Source: Geodermatophilaceae bacterium
Lineage (GTDB): Bacteria > Actinomycetota > Actinomycetes > Mycobacteriales > Geodermatophilaceae
NCBI GenBank assembly: GCA_013811805.1
Contig: JACCUM010000003.1
Span: 1 to 12,623 of the forward strand
Reading direction: 5' to 3'
DNA length: 12,623 nt
The stretch's first letter is position 1, and each line of letters opens with the position of its first letter. The notes beneath the pieces are model-generated. The model did no database searches. It saw nothing but the letters and a program-made list of their open reading frames with translations, and was not told the origin of the DNA. The position numbers were made by a program, and so were the translations under genes. Shown piece after piece: positions 6,886 to 12,443 of the stretch.

Positions 6886-8114
6886 GACGCGAGCCGCCCC
6901 GCCGGGGCGTGGGAGTTGCTGCTCCAGGCCCACAGACGGTCCTCGAGAGACAGCATTAGGTTGCCGTCCTCCCAGCCGTCCATCAACCCCTGCCACTCGT
7001 TCTGGATGAGTCGGGCCAACGGGGAGGTCGGCGGCAGGTGTCCGATGCCGGAAAGCAGCCTCGCGACGCGCGACCGCCCCGACGCCGTTCCCTCGCGCGG
7101 TGCCACCACCGGCGGGTCACCGCCATCCTTGAAGCAGAGCGCGGCCGCGGCCGCCTGCGCCAGCCGGACCGGTGCCACCCCGGCGTGCTCGGCGAGTCTG
7201 GCAGCACCGAGGAGTCGATCGGAGGGACCGAGCTTTCGTGGGACGTCGCGCCCAACACGTGCCACGGTGTCGCCGAGCTCGGCGTTGCCGAACCGGTCGA
7301 TTATCGCCTCGACCTCGGCGTCGTCGCCGGCCACGTGCGGCCCGTAGGCTGCCCGCAGACCCGCCTGGCCTTCGCGGACGGCGGCCCGCACCAATTGCGC
7401 GATCTCCGGGTCACGGATCGCGGCGTGCAGGTAGCGGTAACCCTTGAGCTGGCCGAGGTAGGCGGTTGCGGCGTGGCCGGCGCTGTAGCGGTAGAGCTTG
7501 CGGCGGTAGAACGCGGTGAAGTCGTCGACCGCGACCAGTCCCTCGATTCGCGGGAGCGGATGATTCAATGCTGCGGCGTCGACGGCGAACTCGGTGTGTG
7601 GTTCGCCGATCAGCACGAGCGGGTCTCCGGGACGCTCGGGCGGTAGCCGATGGGCAACCACGCGGCTGACCACTGCGCCGGAGAACCCGTGACGGCCCGC
7701 GTGTTCGAACCCGACCTGTTCGGCGACCAGCCGGCGCAGCCGCCTACCCGCGTCCTCAGCGTTCTCGAACGCGATCACGTTCACCTGTTGCTTCGCCGCC
7801 GACAGTCCCCGTGCGAGCAGCGGTGCGACCGAGTCCAGGGCACGCGGGCCGACCGCGGTACACACGACGTCGGCGTCGGCTATCGCCTGCTCCACCTCAC
7901 TGGAACAGGAGATGTCGATGGCACTGACGCCGCTGACCCGGTCCTCGTGTAACCGATGGCCATCGGTGAGGCGCACGACGTATTCGCCGGCTGCCATCAA
8001 CGGGGCGACCGCCCGGCGTCGGCCGACGAAGCAGATCTGGTAGCCCGAGCGGTGCAGCAGGTGGCCGGCGAAGCCCAATCCGACCCTGCCGGGCCCAATC
8101 ACGACGGCCTTCAT
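6882..8114 (-). CDS. Mannitol-1-phosphate-5-dehydrogenase-like NAD(P) oxidoreductase
   Basis: The 410-residue protein has an N-terminal Rossmann fold with GPGRVGLGF at 7-15 for the dinucleotide, FENAED at 116-121, and a C-terminal helical domain typical of polyol-specific long-chain dehydrogenases. Two stretches match the MtlD group closely: RKLYRYSAGHAATAYLG at 205-221 and ARVGRDVPRKLGPSDRL at 285-301. The family interconverts polyol phosphates and keto-sugar phosphates. Its catalytic set is Lys, Asn and His spaced K-x4-N-x2-H. Here K206 and H214 are present but the Asn is S211, so activity or substrate may differ. No phosphotransferase mannitol-uptake genes are nearby, which argues against plain mannitol catabolism. 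The ATG at 8112-8114 overlaps the stop of enzyme B, with GGGG upstream. It lies between ATP-grasp genes and probably acts on their substrate or product. Confidence 0.85.
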   Translation of the reverse strand: MKAVVIGPGRVGLGFAGHLLHRSGYQICFVGRRRAVAPLMAAGEYVVRLTDGHRLHEDRVSGVSAIDISCSSEVEQAIADADVVCTAVGPRALDSVAPLLARGLSAAKQQVNVIAFENAEDAGRRLRRLVAEQVGFEHAGRHGFSGAVVSRVVAHRLPPERPGDPLVLIGEPHTEFAVDAAALNHPLPRIEGLVAVDDFTAFYRRKLYRYSAGHAATAYLGQLKGYRYLHAAIRDPEIAQLVRAAVREGQAGLRAAYGPHVAGDDAEVEAIIDRFGNAELGDTVARVGRDVPRKLGPSDRLLGAARLAEHAGVAPVRLAQAAAAALCFKDGGDPPVVAPREGTASGRSRVARLLSGIGHLPPTSPLARLIQNEWQGLMDGWEDGNLMLSLEDRLWAWSSNSHAPAGRLAS

Positions 8115-8953
8115 GCGGTCAACCCCACGGGTCTGGGCACTGCCTGGCCGGCCTCGATGACGGCGAGCGCGGCTGCGGCGTACACATAATCGGCGAGTCG
8201 AAGCGCCGCCTCCGGCACCCCCTTGAATCCCGGAAAGGGGTTGACGTCGACCACATAGGGCCGGTCGTCGCTGATCACGATGTCGAGGCCGAACAGGTCG
8301 GTGCCGATGACCGCGCCGACCTGCAACGCGATGTCGCGCAGTTCGGCGGTCACGGTGAACGGCTCACCGGTCTTCTCCTCGTAAGTCCGCGCCGGCCACA
8401 CCCGCTTGACGCCGAACAGTTGGCCTCCGATGCAGTACAGCTTGCGGTCTCTGCCCTGCCGGGGATGGAAACGCTGCGCGAGCATCGGACCGTCGCCTGC
8501 TCCGAGCTCGAGGAGTTCGTCGACGTCCCAGACGACGTGCACGCCGCGGCCTTGTGACCCTCGGGTGGGTTTGACCACAATGGGGCCGCCGTCCAGCAGG
8601 GGCGCGAGCTGGGTCGGACGTTCGACCACCCAGGTGCCGGGCACCGGGATCCCGGCGCGCAGTAGCAGCGCAGTCACCAGCACCTTGTCCCGGCAGTCCC
8701 GGGACACGGGGTACGGGTTGATGATCCGCGCGCCGAGGCTGTCGAGGATGCCGGCGTGAGCGATCGAGGCGTCGCTCACCGAGCGCAGCACGTACAGGTC
8801 GTGGCTGGGGGTCATCTCGGCCAGGTTGGTCGCCTGGTTCTCGGGATGGAGCACATCCACGGTCGTGCCCCAGTCGCGCAACAGACGCAGCACCTCGGTG
8901 GTGACCGACTGTCCGCCCGGTGCGGGCTGGCGCATCAGGAAGGCGATCTTCAT
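8111..8953 (-). CDS. ATP-grasp enzyme B (ligase or kinase)
   Basis: The product is 280 residues from the ATG at 8951-8953, which overlaps the stop of enzyme A by four bases and follows an eight-G run acting as ribosome site. Longer in-frame extensions would lie inside gene A and are not credible. Key features: IINPYPVSRDCRDK at 77-90 with K90, K128 in VVKPTRGSQGRGVHVV, hinge AQRFHPRQGRDRKLYCIG at 159-176, D224 in FGLDIV, and D236/N238 in VVDVNPFPGFKGVPEA. All nucleotide- and metal-binding positions are kept. The N-terminal 75 residues align with those of enzyme C (LYVLRSVSDASIAHAGIL against LYVLKSHTELALSLAGVL), so B and C arose by duplication and are more similar to each other than to A. Either amide-bond ligase or polyol-phosphate kinase chemistry is possible. 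Confidence 0.88.
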   Translation of the reverse strand: MKIAFLMRQPAPGGQSVTTEVLRLLRDWGTTVDVLHPENQATNLAEMTPSHDLYVLRSVSDASIAHAGILDSLGARIINPYPVSRDCRDKVLVTALLLRAGIPVPGTWVVERPTQLAPLLDGGPIVVKPTRGSQGRGVHVVWDVDELLELGAGDGPMLAQRFHPRQGRDRKLYCIGGQLFGVKRVWPARTYEEKTGEPFTVTAELRDIALQVGAVIGTDLFGLDIVISDDRPYVVDVNPFPGFKGVPEAALRLADYVYAAAALAVIEAGQAVPRPVGLTA

Positions 8954-9834
8954 GCGGACGCCCCCCCCTTTCTGGCCTGGGCATGTGCAGCCGTGAGGAC
9001 GTGGTCGGCGAGCAGCCGGTTCGCGTCCGGCACCGCGGTGAAGTTGGGAAAGTCGTTGATCTCGACCACGACCGGTCCGTTCGAAGTGTCGAGGCAGTCC
9101 ACGCCGTACAAGCTCAGTCCGAACAGCCGTCCGCAGGTGCGTGCCAGGTTGGCCAACCGGTCGTCGAGGTCCGCCGGTCGAGCGCCGGCTAGAGCGCACG
9201 GGTTGATCGGCGACGGTTTGTGCACTGCGGTGAGGTGATTGCCGATCGCGTAGACCTTGAGGTCCACGCCGTCACCGGGTATGTGGCTCTGCGCCAGGGC
9301 GATGCGGTCTGGCCAGTTCAGCAGCCGCAGCTCGCGCTGGCTCATGACGAGTTTGAGCCCTTCGGCGTTGTCCCCGAACACCGGTTTGAGGATCAGTGGG
9401 TACGCCGCCGGCGGCACCCGTGCTGCCAGCATCTCCGTCGGCGCGATGAACGTCGCGGGCGTCGGCACACCTGCGCGCCGCAGCACTTTGGCCATGGCCA
9501 CCTTGTCGCGCACTCTGGCCACCGCCTCGGCCGGATCCAGCACCGGCACACCAACCTCGGCGGCTGCGCGCAAGACGGCCAGGACTGCGTCACTGCGGCC
9601 ACGGGCCACCATCACGTCGGCCGAGTTCACGACGTCGCGCAGCCGGTGTTGCCGGCGGCCGGGGCCAACGGCCTGCGGATCCACCACCGTCACCTCGTGC
9701 CCCGCCGACCGCAGCACTTCCACCAGCCCCGCGGGCTGTGCGTGGTCGGCGTACCGGGCCTCCCGCAGCACCGCAACCCGGCTGTGCCGGGGGTGCAGCC
9801 GGGTCGGCTGACGATCGAGCATGACCTGTGTCAT
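8950..9834 (-). CDS. ATP-grasp enzyme A, first gene of the operon
   Basis: I choose the ATG at 9832-9834 (294 residues). The upstream ATG at 9870 lies inside the operator repeats, and the 9834 start sits at the same distance from promoter and operator as the protease start. A further ATG at 9822 is also possible. ATP-grasp features: K111 in RVRDKVAMAKVL, K150 in LILKPVFGDNAEGLKLV, hinge ALAQSHIPGDGVDLKVYAIG at 179-198, D246 in LYGVDC, and E258/N260 in VVVEINDFPNF. The Glu-x-Asn metal pair and the KPVFGDNAEG loop are closer to classical RimK/LysX carboxylate-amine ligases than the Asp-x-Asn pair of enzymes B and C, so A may do a different step. The N-terminal 20 residues are basic and poorly conserved in character. 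Confidence 0.87.
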   Translation of the reverse strand: MTQVMLDRQPTRLHPRHSRVAVLREARYADHAQPAGLVEVLRSAGHEVTVVDPQAVGPGRRQHRLRDVVNSADVMVARGRSDAVLAVLRAAAEVGVPVLDPAEAVARVRDKVAMAKVLRRAGVPTPATFIAPTEMLAARVPPAAYPLILKPVFGDNAEGLKLVMSQRELRLLNWPDRIALAQSHIPGDGVDLKVYAIGNHLTAVHKPSPINPCALAGARPADLDDRLANLARTCGRLFGLSLYGVDCLDTSNGPVVVEINDFPNFTAVPDANRLLADHVLTAAHAQARKGGASA

Positions 9835-9841
9835 GACGCAC

Positions 9842-9847
9842 AGTTCA
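9842..9847 (-). promoter_or_regulatory. Probable -10 element of the ATP-grasp operon, leaderless transcript
   Basis: TGAACT on the minus strand lies seven bases before the ATG at 9834, the same spacing as TGATTA before the protease ATG, and both genes begin ATGAC. No Shine-Dalgarno sequence sits at the proper distance, which again suggests a leaderless mRNA. The hexamer is a weak match to the actinobacterial TAnnnT consensus, so an activator bound at the upstream repeats would be needed. Confidence 0.4.
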
Positions 9848-9857
9848 CTCACCGTTG

Positions 9858-9895
9858 ATGACAAGTTCATGAGTAGGCCATGAGAGTCCTCTTAT
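9858..9895 (-). promoter_or_regulatory. 11-bp-period direct-repeat operator of the ATP-grasp operon
   Basis: On the plus strand, pentamers begin at 9858 (ATGAC), 9869 (ATGAG), 9880 (ATGAG) and 9891 (CTTAT), exactly 11 bases apart. The block ATGAGAGTCCTCTTA at 9880-9894 differs by one base from 4120-4134 in front of the protease. The first spacers (taggcc against gaatgg) differ, so the conserved pentamers stand out as the recognised bases. The array ends 23 bases before the chosen start of ATP-grasp enzyme A. It is a probable OmpR/PhoB-type binding site. Confidence 0.75.
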
Positions 9896-10194
9896 GCGGC
9901 TGTCGTTATTCACTTCTTGCAGCCTCACTTCGGCGGTCCGGTTGGTCGTCCTTTGAGCAGTGCGTGCCAGGCGGGTCGCTGATGCAAGGCGGGAGCCGCA
10001 TTTGAGCCATCTGATGTTTCACACATGTTCACTCGCTAGGGTCTGGTCGTGAGTGATGCCACGATGTCCGCGGGCCGGGGCCGGAGCCGGGGCCGGGCCC
10101 GCGGGGCGCCCGACCCGGCTCATGGTGGTCGGTGGTGCTGGTCATTCACGATGCTCGTTGGGCTTGTGTACGGCGGATCTCGACGGGCGAGGTG
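9896..10194. other. Divergent intergenic region between the ATP-grasp operon and the ligase
   Basis: About 300 bases separate the two divergent transcription units. The left end holds the ATP-grasp operator. At 10015-10032 TGTTTCAC and TGTTCAC recur with an 11-base offset, which may be a site for the ligase promoter but is too short to judge. At 10067-10100 is a very G/C-rich stretch built from CCGGGGCCGG-type units. From the GTG at 10049 a 48-codon, Arg-rich frame (starting VSDATMSAGRGRSRG) runs to a TGA that overlaps the ligase ATG as TGATG. It could be a leader peptide coupled to the ligase, but it has no recognisable relatives that I know of. Confidence 0.35.
10037..10042 (+). promoter_or_regulatory. 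Possible -10 element of the ligase transcript
   Basis: TAGGGT fits the actinobacterial TAnnnT -10 consensus and lies six bases before a GTG at 10049, as in leaderless promoters. No convincing -35 hexamer is found at the normal spacing. The call is tentative. Confidence 0.3.
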
Positions 10195-10851
10195 ATGTCG
10201 ATAGAGCTGCTGCAACCGCAGGCCGCGGATAGGGTGCCTTTCCTTATGCCGCCGTTAGCGATGCCGCCACCGCTCGCATTGGCACACAGCACCGACGTCC
10301 TGCGCCCAGCTGGTGTCCTCGATCCTCTCTGGTCCGCGAAATGGGATGGCTGGCGCGCTGTTTGGGGTGGCGGACGGTTGTGGGGCCGGCGCGGGACGGA
10401 CCTGACCGGCTACTTCCCGGACCTGGTTCCGGTCCTGGCCGCGCGCCTACCCGCTGATGTTGTTGTGGACGGCGAGGTGGTCGCCTGGGACTCAGACCGC
10501 GGCCGACTGGACTTCCAGGGGTTATCACGACGACTCACCGCGGGGCGCCGGCTCGCGGCGGCCGCGGCAGCCAGACCGGCGCACCTGGCTTGTTTCGACC
10601 TGTTGGCCGCCGGCGGCATCGATCTCCGGCCACGGCCACTAACCGAGAGGTGGGCGCGCCTCGAGGAGATCCTGTCCGGGATATCCGCACCGATCGTGCT
10701 GTGTCAGCAGACCGATGACGAAGACACTGCCCTTCACTGGCACCAGACGTTGACCGTTGCCGGCATCGAGGGCCTGGTCATCAAGGCCGCGCGCAGCACT
10801 TACCCAACCCGCGCGGATCAACGGGTCTGGCACAAGCTCAAGGCCAGGACG
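10195..10851 (+). pseudogene. ATP-dependent DNA ligase, adenylation domain only, cut at an IS110 element
   Basis: From the ATG at 10195 about 219 residues form the adenylation domain of an ATP-dependent DNA ligase of the LigC/LigD-like bacterial type. Motif I is AKWDGWR with nucleophile K49. VVDGEVVAWD follows at 90-99, CFDLLA at 133-138, motif IV EGLVIK at 192-197, and motif V VWHKLKAR at 211-218. The family normally continues for another 80-150 residues into an OB-fold domain needed for DNA sealing, and that is absent. Coding similarity ends at KART, exactly where the IS110 element appears to begin. The frame happens to stay open to 12522 through the antisense strand of the transposase, but that extension is not a real protein. 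An ATG at 10132 is less likely because it adds an unconserved leader. The missing half is not found to the right of the element within the window. Confidence 0.8.
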
Positions 10852-10911
10852 CTGAGGTGTGAATCCCCAGCCACCGCGCGGCAGCCCGCTTCGCTGGACT
10901 GGTCGGGGGTG

Positions 10912-12156
10912 TCAGGCTGCTGGGTTGAGGTTGACAGTGTGTCCGAGGGCCTCGAGCTGGGCGATGAGTTTCCGGGTGCGTTGCTCCTTGCCGAGGCGGC
11001 GGCTGGCCCAGTCGGGGCCGAGCTCTTGGTAGTCGACGTTGTCGTGGACGATGTGCCAGTAGGCGATGAGGATGTCGTGGCGGGTGGCGCCGATCGCTTT
11101 GGGCAGCCCACGTCTGCCGCGGATCTGGGCGTGATGCGCGGCCAGGTAGGTGCCCTTCGTGCGGGACGCGGCGTGCGCGGCCTCCGTCAACGCTGTGCGG
11201 AGCGCGATCGAGCCGTGTCGGGTGTGCCCGGAGCGGCTCTTGCCACCGGAGGCGTTGTTCCCGGGGCAGATCCCGGCCCAGCTCGCGAGGTGCGCGGCGG
11301 TCGGGAACACCGACATGTCCGCCCCGCACTCGGCCAGCAGCATGATCGCGGTGCGCTGGGCGACCCCGGGGATGGTGGCGACCCGGTTCAGGATCGGTTG
11401 AAACGGGACGACGAGGCGGTCCAGCCGCTGATCGAGCTCGACGATCGCGGCGTCGAGGAAGTCGATGTGGGCGAGCATCTGCGCGACGAGCAGCCCGTGA
11501 TGGTCGGTGCGGAACCGGCCGGCGAGTGCCTCCCGCAAAGCTGGGATCTTCGCCCGGAGCCGCCCCTTCGCCAGCTCGGCCAGCGTCTGTGGGTCCTGCT
11601 CGCCGGCGAGCAGCGCGTCGAGGATGGCCCGCCCGGACTTCGTCAGCAATGCCGAGGCGACGCTCGTCAGCTTGACCCCGGCATCTTGGAGGACCTTCTC
11701 CAGCCGTTGCACCACCCGGGTGCGTTCCTCGACGAGGGTCCGGCGGTGCCGGGTCAGATCCCGCAGCTCCCGGATCGGCGGTGGCGGGACGAAGCTGGGC
11801 CGGACCAGGCCGTGCTCGACCATCCGGGCGATCCACGCCGAGTCCGCCACGTCGGTCTTGCGGCCCGGGACGTTGTGCAGATGCTCGGCGTTGAGCAGCC
11901 ACACCTCGAAGGTGTCCTCGAGCAGGTAGTACACCGGTTTCCAGTACACCCCGGTGGACTCCAGGCCGACCCGGGTGATCCGGTGCCCGGCCAGCCAGTC
12001 ACCGAGGGCGGTGATCCCTGCGGTGGTCGTGGCGAATGTCCGCGTCTGTTGCTCACGCTGCTTGCGCCCGCCGCTCTCGGCGGGGAACCGCACCGTCGCG
12101 ACCACAGTGTCCCGGTGCACATCCAGACCGGCGCACCGCTCCACCAGAACATCCAT
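10912..12156 (-). CDS. IS110-family transposase (DEDD recombinase)
   Basis: The product is 414 residues from the ATG at 12154-12156, chosen because GGAGGGAGAGG precedes it at a suitable distance. A longer frame from 12216 lacks such a site. The N-terminal RuvC-like domain supplies the acidic residues D12 (GLDVHRD), E66 (GLESTGVYW), D102 and D105 (KTDVADS). The C-terminal Transposase_20 domain starts with IPGVAQRTA at 262-270 and contains WAGICPGN and NASGGKSRSGHTRHG, with S303 as the likely catalytic serine. No frameshift or missing key residue is seen, so the enzyme may be active. Members of this family recombine at sites chosen by a noncoding bridge RNA from the same element. It is transcribed on the minus strand, opposite to the ligase fragment. 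Confidence 0.93.
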   Translation of the reverse strand: MDVLVERCAGLDVHRDTVVATVRFPAESGGRKQREQQTRTFATTTAGITALGDWLAGHRITRVGLESTGVYWKPVYYLLEDTFEVWLLNAEHLHNVPGRKTDVADSAWIARMVEHGLVRPSFVPPPPIRELRDLTRHRRTLVEERTRVVQRLEKVLQDAGVKLTSVASALLTKSGRAILDALLAGEQDPQTLAELAKGRLRAKIPALREALAGRFRTDHHGLLVAQMLAHIDFLDAAIVELDQRLDRLVVPFQPILNRVATIPGVAQRTAIMLLAECGADMSVFPTAAHLASWAGICPGNNASGGKSRSGHTRHGSIALRTALTEAAHAASRTKGTYLAAHHAQIRGRRGLPKAIGATRHDILIAYWHIVHDNVDYQELGPDWASRRLGKEQRTRKLIAQLEALGHTVNLNPAA

Positions 12157-12375
12157 CGACCTCTCCCTCCGACGCAGCACAGCGGGTGCGTCGCCCCGGG
12201 AAAGGCCTGCAGTCAAAAGAGTCTGAGGTACGCGCTCGAAGCAGCAGGACCGAGTGCCTCAGGCCTTCACGCCATACTCCTATGCGAGCTCGTGGCACCA
12301 AGCGTCACCGGCGTCGGCCCGAAGCGACCCACCCATTCTCATCCCGGCCGAGTGGGCCGCGCCAGCGGCCACGAG
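12157..12375 (-). ncRNA. Candidate bridge-RNA region of the IS110 element
   Basis: About 220 bases upstream of the transposase hold no credible gene. In IS110-group elements this 5' noncoding end encodes the structured bridge RNA that pairs with target and donor DNA. An inverted repeat fits a basal stem: AAGGCCTG at 12192-12199 and CAGGCCTT at 12260-12267, enclosing 60 bases. I cannot fold the region here, so the call is by position and this stem only. Confidence 0.35.
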
Positions 12376-12394
12376 TACTCCTATATCTGTCAAG
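12376..12394 (-). mobile_element. Probable right terminus of a second IS110 element
   Basis: On the minus strand, about 50 bases after the stop of the second transposase remnant, the sequence CTTGACAGATATAGGAGTA appears. As I recall, a TTGACA run followed by a purine-rich AGGAG-type end is common at the right ends of actinobacterial IS110 elements. The core TACTCCTAT (plus strand) recurs at 12275-12283, so one of the two copies may mark the left end of the neighbouring element. Confidence 0.35.
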
Positions 12395-12443
12395 CAGCGC
12401 CAGGGAGCGTCTCGCGCGTGGCGCGTAGCGGCCGCATGGCGGC

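Larger units (their letters stand above)
10852..12375 (-). mobile_element. IS110-family insertion sequence (ends approximate)
   Basis: The element contains one intact transposase and has no obvious long terminal inverted repeats, as is usual for the family. The right end is placed near 10852 because the ligase similarity stops there, leaving about 60 bases after the transposase stop. The left end is uncertain. I place it next to the terminal sequence of the neighbouring IS110 remnant at 12376, giving about 1.5 kb and a 5' noncoding stretch of about 220 bases. A 7-base direct repeat, CTGAGGT on the plus strand, occurs at 10852-10858 and 12223-12229. If those mark the ends the element would be about 1.37 kb, but the noncoding part would then be unusually short. 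Confidence 0.7.

Noticed and set aside
6885..6996. Longer N-terminus for ATP-grasp enzyme C
   Set aside because: It would overlap the dehydrogenase by over 100 bases. The ATG at 6885 gives an ATGA junction and a typical N-terminal strand (MRIMYLL).
8954..9199. Longer N-terminus for ATP-grasp enzyme B
   Set aside because: It lies wholly inside gene A and reads as a basic shadow sequence. The ATG at 8953 has a strong G-rich ribosome site and begins MKIAFLM.
4787..9834. Graspetide or other ribosomal-peptide cluster
   Set aside because: Three ATP-grasp enzymes could suggest it, but no precursor peptide with repeated acidic/Thr/Ser/Lys core motifs is found, and the enzymes lack the features of macrocyclising graspetide ligases.
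10852..12229. CTGAGGT direct repeat as the exact IS110 boundaries
   Set aside because: It would leave only about 65 bases before the transposase and 55 after, too little for the family's usual noncoding RNA. A seven-base match is also not rare at this GC content.
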